Shown piece after piece: positions 1 to 6,189 of a stretch of 8,524 nucleotides of DNA. Within the stretch, counting starts at the first letter, position 1, and the number at the start of each line of letters is the position of its first letter. The notes below the pieces were generated by a model. It searched no databases. It was not told where the DNA came from and saw only the letters and a list, made by a program, of their open reading frames with translations. Source of the stretch: Anaerolineae bacterium (GTDB taxonomy: Bacteria > Chloroflexota > Anaerolineae > UBA4142); contig JAOACU010000121.1 of the NCBI GenBank assembly GCA_026417715.1, positions 1 through 8,524 on the forward strand, in the 5' to 3' direction. A program made the translations under genes and the position numbers.

Positions 1-55
1 GAGATTCTTGCTTCGGCTTCGCTCAGCACCGCAAAAAACGCGCCTCAGAATGACA
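1..55. repeat. Dispersed intergenic repeat, interrupted copy
   Basis: Read on the minus strand, this stretch resembles the dispersed element TGTCATTCTGAGCGAAG...AAGAATCTC that recurs between genes in many bacteria; this family assignment is from memory. The copy is interrupted. CTCAG occurs at 22-26 and again at 44-48, so about 22 bp, including an A-run at 33-38, appear to have been inserted with CTCAG on both sides. The ATTCT and AGAAT ends form short inverted arms. It lies 38 bp beyond the rfbB stop codon and may start before the window. Bases 56-92 hold only a T-run (85-89) and no clear hairpin. Confidence 0.5.
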
Positions 56-92
56 CTGTCGGCATTACTTTTTGATCGCTACCTTTTTTGTT

Positions 93-1106
93 TCATCTGC
101 GTTCAAGGTACTGCTTGCGATAGTACTCCAAGTATTCGCCGCTCTTCAACTTGCGCCACCACCATTCATTTTCCACATACCACCGCACCGTTTTGCGCAA
201 CGCCTCCTCAAACGTGTGCGTGGATTTCCAACCCAGCGCACATAGTTTGCTGATGTCCAACGCGTAACGCCGATCGTGACCGGGGCGATCGGGAACGTGT
301 TGAATCAGCGATTCGGGTTTGCCGAGCAATTTCAAAATCATTCGCGCCATCACGATATTTTCGGTCTCTTCGCCGGTGCCCACATTGTAAACTTCGCCAA
401 TTTTGCCGTGATGCAACACAATGTCAATCGCCTCGCAATGATCGAGCACGTACTGATAGTCGCGCATTTGCTTGCCATCGCCATACAGCGGTAGCGGCAG
501 ATTGTCAATCGCGTTGGTGACAAAGAGCGGCACCACTTTTTCGGGATACTGGTATGGTCCGATGTTATTCGAGCCGCGCGTGATGGTGGCACCAACCTTG
601 TGCGTGACGACGTACGCGTGAATCAACAAATCGGCGCCGGCTTTGGACGCGGCGTACGGCGAGCGCGGGAGCAAGCGATCGTCTTCGCGCGAACGTCCCT
701 CGACAACCCAACCGTAAACTTCATCGGTGCCGACTTGGTGATAGCGCAAGCCGAATTTCTTCGCGGCTTCGAGCAAGACGTACGTGCCATACACATCGGT
801 CTTGATGAACGCGTCGGCATCCATAATCGAACGATCCACGTGCGTCTCCGCCGCAAAGTTCACAATCGTATCAATGCGGTGCTCACGAATCGCGCGCTCG
901 ACCGCGTCTGCATCACAAATGTCAGCACGAATGAACGCATAGCGCGGATCGTTTGCCACGTCGCGCAAATTATCGAGATTACCTGCGTACGTCAGTTTGT
1001 CGAAGACGATGGTGTGATAGTCGGGATACTTGTTCAAAATGTAGCGTACGAAATTCGAGCCGATGAAACCGGCGCCGCCTGTAATCAACAAATTCTTCAT
1101 CGTCAC
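93..1106 (-). CDS. rfbB: dTDP-glucose 4,6-dehydratase (RfbB/RmlB)
   Basis: This NAD-dependent cytoplasmic enzyme converts dTDP-glucose to dTDP-4-keto-6-deoxyglucose, the second step toward dTDP-rhamnose and related deoxysugars. At 337 aa it has the usual family length. The extended-SDR features are all present: the Rossmann loop GGAGFIGS (10-17), the catalytic TDEVY (127-131), YAASK with Tyr151 and Lys155, and the substrate-loop segment SNNIGPYQYPEK (179-190). The residue before TDEVY is Gly where Ser is more usual. Two starts are possible. GTG at 1104-1106 overlaps the preceding stop as GTGA and lies 5 nt from a GGAAAG ribosome site. ATG at 1098-1100 gives the canonical MKNLLITGG start. Its substrate is made by the RfbA encoded three genes upstream. 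The dehydratase identity is very secure; the start is uncertain by two codons. Confidence 0.96.
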   Translation of the reverse strand: MTMKNLLITGGAGFIGSNFVRYILNKYPDYHTIVFDKLTYAGNLDNLRDVANDPRYAFIRADICDADAVERAIREHRIDTIVNFAAETHVDRSIMDADAFIKTDVYGTYVLLEAAKKFGLRYHQVGTDEVYGWVVEGRSREDDRLLPRSPYAASKAGADLLIHAYVVTHKVGATITRGSNNIGPYQYPEKVVPLFVTNAIDNLPLPLYGDGKQMRDYQYVLDHCEAIDIVLHHGKIGEVYNVGTGEETENIVMARMILKLLGKPESLIQHVPDRPGHDRRYALDISKLCALGWKSTHTFEEALRKTVRWYVENEWWWRKLKSGEYLEYYRKQYLERR

Positions 1107-1348
1107 ATTTTCTTTCCGCGCATTGCATACGCATCTTCTAGCAACGCGCTGATGTCTTCGGGGGTGAGTTGATAGGTATCGAGTTCACCCTCGCGTTCGC
1201 CGCGCGTGATGACCCCTTGCAAAATGATGCCCTCGTCAGTTTCCAGAATCCGAATCTCGGACAAGTTAGCGCGCTCGATGTATTGACCTACAAGGCGCAA
1301 GATTTCAGAATAACGAAGTGTGGCTTCGCCGCGTTTAGGTCGTCGCAT
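1103..1348 (-). CDS. Small protein of unknown function, paralogue of the upstream gene
   Basis: I do not recognise this 81-residue family. The protein is charged and soluble-looking, with no signal peptide, membrane segment or cysteine. A basic start (MRRPKRGE) leads into a predicted helix (YSEILRLVGQYIERAN). Two strand-like stretches follow (EIRILETDEGIILQGVIT), and the end is an acidic helix (TPEDISALLEDAYAMRG). The 73-aa protein encoded just upstream has the same order: Y-x-E-(I/L)-L, G, an E-x-G-(I/V)-I-(L/V)-x-G-(I/V) core, then a final D-(I/L)-x-x-L-(I/L) helix. One base separates this start from the upstream stop, and the ribosome site AGGGGGGA (1353-1360) lies inside the upstream gene's last codons. 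Its stop overlaps a possible rfbB GTG start. This coupling argues that it is a real, co-produced gene. A role in sugar-nucleotide or polymer synthesis is only inferred from context. Confidence 0.8.
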   Translation of the reverse strand: MRRPKRGEATLRYSEILRLVGQYIERANLSEIRILETDEGIILQGVITRGEREGELDTYQLTPEDISALLEDAYAMRGKKM

Positions 1349-1349
1349 T

Positions 1350-1571
1350 TTATCCCCCCTTGATCAGCCGTTGCAGATCGTCGAACGACAAGACGTGTGT
1401 TTCGGTGCGGCGTCCAATCGTTTCGCCGGTGTTGTAGAGTACGATGCCTGTTACGATGACACCGTTTTCAAATTCCATCACGCAAATATTACTCATTCCG
1501 CGCTTGGTCACAAACTTGCCGATGGCGTGCAACAGTTCAGGATACGGAAAATTTTTCGCGGGCGGTTTCAT
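1350..1571 (-). CDS. Small protein of unknown function, first of a paralogous pair
   Basis: This 73-residue protein has no family I can name. It begins MKPPAKNFPYPELLHAIG, continues with a beta-rich centre (NICVMEFENGVIVTGIVLY) that can be aligned with the centre of the next gene's product, and ends in a short helix (SFDDLQRLIKGG). It has one cysteine (in NICVM) and no membrane segment. The start is well supported: GGAGGAGG (1576-1583) stands 4 nt before the ATG and is the strongest ribosome site in the cluster. The gap to the rfbA stop is 17 bp, so it should share that transcript. The two small genes look like a tandem duplication that then diverged. A dimer-forming or regulatory partner of the Rfb enzymes is possible but unproven. 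Confidence 0.8.
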   Translation of the reverse strand: MKPPAKNFPYPELLHAIGKFVTKRGMSNICVMEFENGVIVTGIVLYNTGETIGRRTETHVLSFDDLQRLIKGG

Positions 1572-1588
1572 TGCGCCTCCTCCGATTT

Positions 1589-2656
1589 CTAGATACCCAC
1601 CTTGCTATAATCGCCGATCATCATCTTGAGCGTTTTGGTGTGTCCCCCCGCGCGTGCCACTTCGGTATTCCGCCCGATCAAACTATCGGCGATGCGTGTG
1701 GGAATGTCCACAATCGTGCTGTGTTCCAACACGACGCTGTGTTCGATTTCACAGTGGCGAATGAGACAATCGTGATAGATCGAAGTGTACGGACCGACGA
1801 ACGCGTTTTCGATGCGCGTGCGCTCGCCGATAATCGCTGGACCGCGAATGCGACTGTTTTGGATGACGGCACCGGCTTGTAACACCACGCGCCCTTCGAT
1901 GATAGATGTGCCATCCACTTGCCCTTCGTTCTTGGGTTCGAGCGTGTCCAGCACAAGACGATTCGCCTCCAAAATGTCCGACATTTTGCCGGTGTCAATC
2001 CACGCGCCATTGAGCAGATGCGCGCGCACGTCCAACTTGTGATCAATCAAGTACTGAATTGTATCGGTAATTTCCAGTTCACCGCGCGCCGAAGGTTTGA
2101 TGGCGTTGACCGCTTCAAAGACGTGATGGTCGAACATATAAATTCCAATCACGCCGTACGGTGAAATGAACTGCTTGGGCTTTTCGACAAGTCGCGTCAC
2201 GCGTCCATCGCCATCCAACACCGCCACGCCCATCGAACTTGGATCTTCGAGTTTGTAGAGGATGATTTGCGCGTTCATCGTGCCTTCGCGGAACGCGTTG
2301 ACTTGCGATATGATGCCATCGCGAATGAAATTATCGCCCAGAAAGAGAATGAAACGTTCATCGCCGATAAAATCGCGCGCGATCTTGATGCCGTGTGCGA
2401 TGCCGCGCGGCGCATCTTGCACGATGTACTCGACGCGCGCGCCAAAGCGCGAACCATCGCCTACCGCCGCCTTGACTTGATCGCCGGTCTCGGGACTGAT
2501 GACGATGCACAAATCGGTGACGCCGGCTTCCACCAAGTCTTCAATCGCATAGAAAAGCACGGGTTTGTTGGCAACAGGCACGAGTTGCTTGGCGCCCGTG
2601 TAGGTGAAGGGACGCAAACGCGTGCCCTTGCCGCCAGAGAGAATCAGTCCTTTCAT
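1589..2656 (-). CDS. rfbA: Glucose-1-phosphate thymidylyltransferase, long type (RfbA/RmlA)
   Basis: This enzyme joins glucose-1-phosphate and dTTP to give dTDP-glucose and pyrophosphate, supplying RfbB. The N-terminal nucleotidyltransferase domain (about 1-235) carries GGKGTRLRP (8-16), KQLVPVANKP (23-32), the metal-site LGDN (106-109), EKP (158-160), GELEITD (192-198) and WIDTG (219-223). From about 245 to 330, isoleucine/valine-rich hexapeptides form a left-handed beta-helix. The 355-aa length and this extra domain place it in the long RmlA subgroup known from actinomycete deoxysugar pathways, rather than the roughly 290-aa enterobacterial type. Its ATG overlaps the kinase stop codon as ATGA (2653-2656), indicating translational coupling. 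The reaction is secure. The sugar finally made is open, because no RfbC or RfbD is visible. Confidence 0.95.
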   Translation of the reverse strand: MKGLILSGGKGTRLRPFTYTGAKQLVPVANKPVLFYAIEDLVEAGVTDLCIVISPETGDQVKAAVGDGSRFGARVEYIVQDAPRGIAHGIKIARDFIGDERFILFLGDNFIRDGIISQVNAFREGTMNAQIILYKLEDPSSMGVAVLDGDGRVTRLVEKPKQFISPYGVIGIYMFDHHVFEAVNAIKPSARGELEITDTIQYLIDHKLDVRAHLLNGAWIDTGKMSDILEANRLVLDTLEPKNEGQVDGTSIIEGRVVLQAGAVIQNSRIRGPAIIGERTRIENAFVGPYTSIYHDCLIRHCEIEHSVVLEHSTIVDIPTRIADSLIGRNTEVARAGGHTKTLKMMIGDYSKVGI

Positions 2657-3342
2657 TTTGTTTTCTCTCCGCTTGCATAGTATTGATACAAACTGGTTTC
2701 ACCCTTGACGTTGTTGAGCACCGCACCGATGAGACGCGCGTTCACTTTTTCGAGCAACGCCTTGGCTTTTTTGGCGTGGTCACGTTTGGTCTTGCCCGCG
2801 CTGATGACAAGCAACACCGCGTCTACTTTGGTCGAAAGTACCGCTGCATCGGTCACGGCAATCACCGGCGGCGCATCGAACAAAATCATCTCGGCGTGTT
2901 GTTGGAGCGCGGCAATCACGTCGCTCATTCGGCGCGAGGCGAGTAATTCAGCAGGGTTCGGTGGAATCGTTCCGCTCGGCAATAGCCAAAGATTCGGTAC
3001 GCCGGTTTCCTGCAACGGTGGCTTGCTCATCAACGCATCGTCACGCATCATATCGGTAAAGCCAGGCGTGGTGCGCGCATCGAAGATTTGATGTAATGAT
3101 GGGCGACGCAAATCGCAGTCCACCAAAATCACTTTTTTGCCGGCTTGCGCAATGACGACCGCCAAATTTGCAAGCGTGGTGGATTTGCCTTCTTCAGGCG
3201 AAGCCGAAGTCACGACCATCGAGCGAATCGGTTTATCGAGACTACTAAATTCAAGGTTGGTGCGCAAAGTGCGATACGCTTCGCTGATCGGTGAGCGCGG
3301 ATTGGAAACGGTAACCAAAGTGGAAAGGCGATCTTCGGACAT
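2653..3342 (-). CDS. CpsD/CapB-family tyrosine kinase of polysaccharide assembly
   Basis: This is a cytoplasmic BY-kinase that autophosphorylates on C-terminal tyrosines and works with a membrane Wzz/CapA-type partner to control polymer length and export. Visible motifs are Walker A SASPEEGKST (46-55), Walker A' ILVDCDLRRP (72-81) and Walker B MILFDAPP (152-159). An N-terminal EAYRTLRTNL (21-30) matches the family's oligomerisation segment. The tyrosine cluster is short: Tyr219, Tyr221 and Tyr222, seven residues from the end. At 229 aa the protein has no membrane domain, so it is the split, Gram-positive-style form. The start has GGAG (3348-3351) 5 nt upstream. The Wzz protein encoded just upstream is the obvious activator. 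ParA/MinD proteins share the fold, but the A' motif, the tyrosine tail and the context favour the kinase. Confidence 0.92.
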   Translation of the reverse strand: MSEDRLSTLVTVSNPRSPISEAYRTLRTNLEFSSLDKPIRSMVVTSASPEEGKSTTLANLAVVIAQAGKKVILVDCDLRRPSLHQIFDARTTPGFTDMMRDDALMSKPPLQETGVPNLWLLPSGTIPPNPAELLASRRMSDVIAALQQHAEMILFDAPPVIAVTDAAVLSTKVDAVLLVISAGKTKRDHAKKAKALLEKVNARLIGAVLNNVKGETSLYQYYASGEKTK

Positions 3343-3353
3343 CGGAACTCCAA

Positions 3354-3404
3354 GTGTTCAGTATTCAGTAAGACAGTATTCAGTGAGACAGTGTTCAGTG
3401 TTCA
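3354..3404. repeat. Heptamer tandem repeat GTRTTCA with 8-bp spacers
   Basis: Five GTRTTCA units lie at 3354-3360, 3361-3367, 3376-3382, 3391-3397 and 3398-3404. Two 8-bp variants, GTAAGACA (3368-3375) and GTGAGACA (3383-3390), are interspersed, so part of the array also reads as a 15-bp period. The array fills most of the gap between the Wzz gene and the kinase gene. Its last unit supplies the TGA stop of the Wzz gene (3402-3404). It resembles the short tandem heptanucleotide repeats described in cyanobacteria; calling it the same class is inference. Confidence 0.85.
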
Positions 3405-4130
3405 GATGGGATTGCCGCAGTGCGGACAAACCTTGCGCGGATGCATCGGCGCGCGCGCGGGCGCGCTGGCGCGTTCGGTCATTGTGGGAATCGCACCCAA
3501 CACTGTGACGCCGATGACGCGTTCAAGGTCGTCAGCCGCGCGAATGATGTCGGATTCAAGCCATTCGAGAACGAAGATGATGACGAGTCCAAGTAATGCT
3601 CCCAGTACTGCACCTGCCAGTGTGTTGACCGAAGTTTTGGGCGAAAAGATTTCGGGTGAAGTGGCGTTGATGATGTTGACGAGTACGCGGTCGCGTTGAT
3701 CAATTTGCAAATTTTCTTGGTTGTGGTACGACACAAACACTTCGGCAAGTGTGCGCGCCATCTTTGCCGCGACATCAGGTAACGGGTGCCGCGCTTCGAG
3801 TGTGATTGTCAACGTAGATTCATCCGCGTTAAAGTAGATTTGACTCACGAATTTTTGTGGTGTCACATCAAGTTGCAACTTGTCAATCACCTGTTGCGTC
3901 AGCATCGGTGATTGCATCTGTTGCACGTAGAGACGCAACAAGTTTTTGATGGCAAGCGTTTGTCCGTAATCGGATGGACGTGAAGGCACGGTGCTCAATG
4001 TGACCGTAGATTTGAAGATGGGTGTTTGGAGTTTACTGAACACATACGCGCTACCTGCGGCAAGGATCGCCAAGACGATGATGATCCAGCCGCGCTTCCA
4101 CAAGATGCGCGCGTAATCTTTGAGTTGCAT
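3402..4130 (-). CDS. Wzz/CapA-type chain-length determinant with a cysteine tail
   Basis: This inner-membrane polysaccharide co-polymerase is predicted to set polymer length and to present the kinase at the membrane. Of its 242 residues, 15-33 form the first membrane helix, 34-168 the outer domain, and about 170-190 the second helix (LAGAVLGALLGLVIIFVL). The Wzz signature before helix 2 (ATSPEIFSPK, 156-165) is present. The cytoplasmic tail contains the family motif IGVTVLGAIP (206-215). It then runs on through an Ala/Pro-rich linker to end in CPHCGNPI, with Cys235 and Cys238. That half zinc-knuckle is unusual for the family. The start has GGGGAG (4137-4142) 6 nt upstream. The kinase encoded next lacks its own membrane domain, so this protein is its likely partner. 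No kinase domain is fused here. Family identity is strong; the polymer is unknown. Confidence 0.9.
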   Translation of the reverse strand: MQLKDYARILWKRGWIIIVLAILAAGSAYVFSKLQTPIFKSTVTLSTVPSRPSDYGQTLAIKNLLRLYVQQMQSPMLTQQVIDKLQLDVTPQKFVSQIYFNADESTLTITLEARHPLPDVAAKMARTLAEVFVSYHNQENLQIDQRDRVLVNIINATSPEIFSPKTSVNTLAGAVLGALLGLVIIFVLEWLESDIIRAADDLERVIGVTVLGAIPTMTERASAPARAPMHPRKVCPHCGNPI

Positions 4131-4148
4131 TCGATTCTCCCCTCAAAT

Positions 4149-4176
4149 GACCGCCGACGGACGACCGCCGACCGCA
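4149..4176. repeat. GC-rich heptamer tandem repeat (GACCGCC type)
   Basis: There are four contiguous 7-bp units: GACCGCC (4149-4155), GACGGAC (4156-4162), GACCGCC (4163-4169) and GACCGCA (4170-4176). GACCGCCGAC recurs exactly after 14 bp. The array sits just before the ribosome site of the downstream Wzz gene, within the 169-bp gap 4131-4299. The rest of that gap holds no reading frame I would defend. Confidence 0.75.
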
Positions 4177-4244
4177 GTGATTTGATTTTACGATGTGTGT
4201 ATCGTCAAACGTGCGAACGATTCTTCACGACCAATGGCACGAAC

Positions 4245-4275
4245 ATTTTACCACAGGTTGGGTAATTTGAGTAAA
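4245..4275 (-). promoter_or_regulatory. Possible internal promoter before the second Wzz gene
   Basis: On the minus strand TAAAAT (4250-4245) is preceded by TGG, an extended -10 arrangement. A weak TTTACT (4275-4270) lies 19 bp farther upstream, which is longer than ideal. It would drive the downstream Wzz, kinase and rfb genes separately from the glycosyltransferase. The long 169-bp gap supports an internal promoter; the motif match is modest. Confidence 0.3.
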
Positions 4276-4299
4276 CAGGAACGATTCGCCGACTTGTTC

Positions 4300-4986
4300 C
4301 TACTTTCCTCGCGGAATCTCGCCCAACACGGTCAAACCCAACACTTCGAGATCGCGCGCGTCGCGTACCGACGTGTCCAAGTAGTCGAGGATGAACGCGA
4401 GTGCGATGCCAGCAAGGATGGCAAGCAACACGCGAATCGGAATGTCGAGTTGTTCGCGCAACGACGCGCCGACGCGCACAACCACTGGGCGATCAATCAC
4501 CGCCACCGTCGCGCCGCTCGCGCCAAGTTGGGCAAAGTACTTGGCATTGTTCTCGCTCAAATTTTTTACGGCGGCTTGTGCAATTTTTTGCGCTTGCGTT
4601 GCATCGTGCCACGTGATCGTCATTGACATCAAACGGCGTTGCTTCTCAATCGTCGCCGAGATGTTACCTTTGCTCACCTTAAGATCGCCCGCGCCCATTT
4701 GCGCAAGTAGCGCGTTCACGTCATCCGCAAACGCGTCGCTCTTGATGATCTCGACGAAATCATCGCGGATGTACTCCGACGCTTGATACGATGTGAGAAT
4801 CGGATCGTACCCCGACACTTGGGTCGCGGCAGGTGCGTTGATGCCAATCGTGAAACGAACGCTCGCTTGATACAACGTGGGCGGCGGTGTACGAAACACC
4901 CAACTACCCACACCCACGATGACCGCCAGCGCGACAATCAACCACCAAAAACGTTGAATCACACGAAAATAGTCTCGTAGTTCCAT
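4300..4986 (-). CDS. Wzz-type chain-length determinant, second paralogue
   Basis: This 228-residue inner-membrane protein has the Wzz layout: a short cytoplasmic start (MELRDYFRVIQRFWW), a first membrane helix at about 14-31, a periplasmic or outer domain to about 180, a second helix at about 185-201 (VLLAILAGIALAFIL), and a short tail DYLDTSVRDARDLEVLGLTVLGEIP. The tail aligns with that of the next gene's product (EWLESD...DLERVIGVTVLGAIP), so the two are paralogues, although their outer domains differ. This one has no cysteine tail and no kinase domain. A weak AGGA stands upstream of the ATG. Two Wzz proteins beside a single kinase suggest a hetero-oligomeric or two-length-mode co-polymerase. 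That is inference; family membership is well supported. Confidence 0.88.
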   Translation of the reverse strand: MELRDYFRVIQRFWWLIVALAVIVGVGSWVFRTPPPTLYQASVRFTIGINAPAATQVSGYDPILTSYQASEYIRDDFVEIIKSDAFADDVNALLAQMGAGDLKVSKGNISATIEKQRRLMSMTITWHDATQAQKIAQAAVKNLSENNAKYFAQLGASGATVAVIDRPVVVRVGASLREQLDIPIRVLLAILAGIALAFILDYLDTSVRDARDLEVLGLTVLGEIPRGK

Positions 4987-4998
4987 CGTCCATCCTGA

Positions 4999-5062
4999 GT
5001 TTAAAGTTTCAGGTTCAGATCTTCTTCAAACCTTAAACCTTGAACTTTAAACCTGAAACTCC
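4999..5062. repeat. Inverted heptamer arrays (GTTTAAA / AAACCTT type)
   Basis: The left arm has three 7-bp units: GTTTAAA (4999-5005), GTTTCAG (5006-5012) and GTTCAGA (5013-5019). After TCTTCTTC (5020-5027) come five units in the opposite sense: AAACCTT (5028-5034), AAACCTT (5035-5041), GAACTTT (5042-5048), AAACCTG (5049-5055) and AAACTCC (5056-5062). The arms can pair imperfectly, so the transcript could fold into a hairpin. The array fills the gap after the glycosyltransferase gene and encodes that protein's last residues and stop. Confidence 0.8.
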
Positions 5063-6132
5063 TGAATTAGCGCGCGCAATTTTTCCTTGAACACTGCCAC
5101 GCTGAATTTCTCGGCGTGTTGACGCATCGTCAACGGATCGTACTTGGCATCATCGAACGCGCGCACGACGCGCGCGAGCGATGCGGCATTCGGTTCGTGG
5201 AAGAATTCGCCGGTCACGCCGGGCATAATCGTCTCTAGCGCGCCGCCACCAGCAAACGCAATCACCGGCTTGCCCGACGCGTTCGCTTCGAGCGGGGTGA
5301 TACCAAAATCTTCTTCGCCCGGAAAAAGAAACGCACGGCAACGTGCGAGTAAATCGCGCGCTTGCGCATCCGACACACGTCCCAGAAATTGCACGTTCGC
5401 TTTTGCCATTGCTTGCAGACGCGCGCGATCACGTCCATCGCCAGCGATGACGAGTGGCAAGCCAAGTTCGTTGAACGCTTGCACCGCAAGGTCAATCCGT
5501 TTGTACGGCACAAGACGCGACAAGATCAAAAAGTAATCGTCGCGCGTGGTCGAGACCGTAAATCGTTCCGTGTCCACCGGTGGATGAATGATGATCGAAT
5601 CGCGTTGGTAATAGTTGGCGATGCGCTCGCGCACCACTTGCGAAATCGCTACAAATTGTGTCACGCGCGCGGCAACGCGTTTGTCCCACGCGCGCAAGCG
5701 CGCAATGACCAATGGCAACACCAAACGCGGCAATCGTCCGATGCGTTCACGTTCGACATAATCGGCATAGTTCCACAAAAAACGCGCGGGCGTGAGACAG
5801 TAGCAGATGTGGCGCGCGTCGTGTGGCACGCGTACGCCGTGCGCGAACGCGCTGGTGACACTGAGGATGAGATGGTAACCGCGCAAATCGAGCGATTCAA
5901 ACGCGGCAGGATAGAGAGGCAACAACGCGCGCTGATTCTTGACGGGCAAGCGATCAATGAACGACGTGCGAATGTCCCACGCGCGATACGATGCGGGCAT
6001 TGCGTCTGCCCAGTACGTCGAGGTGAACACCGGCGCATCGGGAAACAAATCGTGCACGGCTTCGAGGACGCGTTCCGCGCCACCGTACTGATTGAGCCAA
6101 CTTGCCACCAGCGCGATTTTTGCAGACGGCAT
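5047..6132 (-). CDS. GT4-family glycosyltransferase
   Basis: This cytoplasmic or membrane-peripheral retaining glycosyltransferase moves a sugar from a nucleotide donor to a lipid-linked repeat unit of the polymer. Its 361 residues form the two-domain GT-B fold. N-terminal features are YGGAERVLE (16-24) in the acceptor domain and a CLTPARFLWNY segment (112-122) typical of WbaZ-like mannosyl or related transferases. The C-terminal donor domain has LSRLVPYKRIDLAV (204-217), IAGDG (229-233) and the E-x7-E motif from Glu274 to Glu282 (EDFGITPLE), followed by ASGKPVIAF. The final residues EFQV and the stop are encoded inside a heptamer repeat, so the native C-terminus may have differed slightly. 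No ribosome site precedes the ATG; a -10 box 8 nt upstream suggests a leaderless message. Donor and acceptor cannot be read from sequence. Confidence 0.92.
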   Translation of the reverse strand: MPSAKIALVASWLNQYGGAERVLEAVHDLFPDAPVFTSTYWADAMPASYRAWDIRTSFIDRLPVKNQRALLPLYPAAFESLDLRGYHLILSVTSAFAHGVRVPHDARHICYCLTPARFLWNYADYVERERIGRLPRLVLPLVIARLRAWDKRVAARVTQFVAISQVVRERIANYYQRDSIIIHPPVDTERFTVSTTRDDYFLILSRLVPYKRIDLAVQAFNELGLPLVIAGDGRDRARLQAMAKANVQFLGRVSDAQARDLLARCRAFLFPGEEDFGITPLEANASGKPVIAFAGGGALETIMPGVTGEFFHEPNAASLARVVRAFDDAKYDPLTMRQHAEKFSVAVFKEKLRALIQEFQV

Positions 6133-6140
6133 CGTGGGCT

Positions 6141-6169
6141 AGTATAACGCAAAGCGACCTTGCGCGCAA
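6141..6169 (-). promoter_or_regulatory. Promoter of the polysaccharide cluster
   Basis: On the minus strand TTGCGC (6169-6164), a 17-bp spacer and TATACT (6146-6141) form a sigma-70-like promoter with a good -10 box and a weak -35 box. Transcription should start near 6133-6135, at most about three bases from the ATG at 6132. That matches the absence of a ribosome site there. Confidence 0.6.
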
Positions 6170-6189
6170 ACTGACAAGCAATATAACGA

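Noticed and set aside
81..92. Intrinsic terminator at the T-run beyond rfbB
   Set aside because: The run has the wrong polarity for a minus-strand terminator (it reads as A in the transcript) and no GC-rich stem precedes it.
600..1172. A 190-codon plus-strand open frame opposite rfbB
   Set aside because: It is antisense to a secure gene, has no ribosome site I can see, and has shadow-type composition.
3354..3404. CRISPR array
   Set aside because: The units are 7-8 bp and contiguous, with no spacers of CRISPR size and no cas genes nearby.
5362..6147. A 261-codon open frame on the plus strand opposite the glycosyltransferase
   Set aside because: It mirrors a well-supported GT4 gene, its product is Arg/His-rich with no domain I recognise, and such antisense frames are expected in GC-rich coding DNA.
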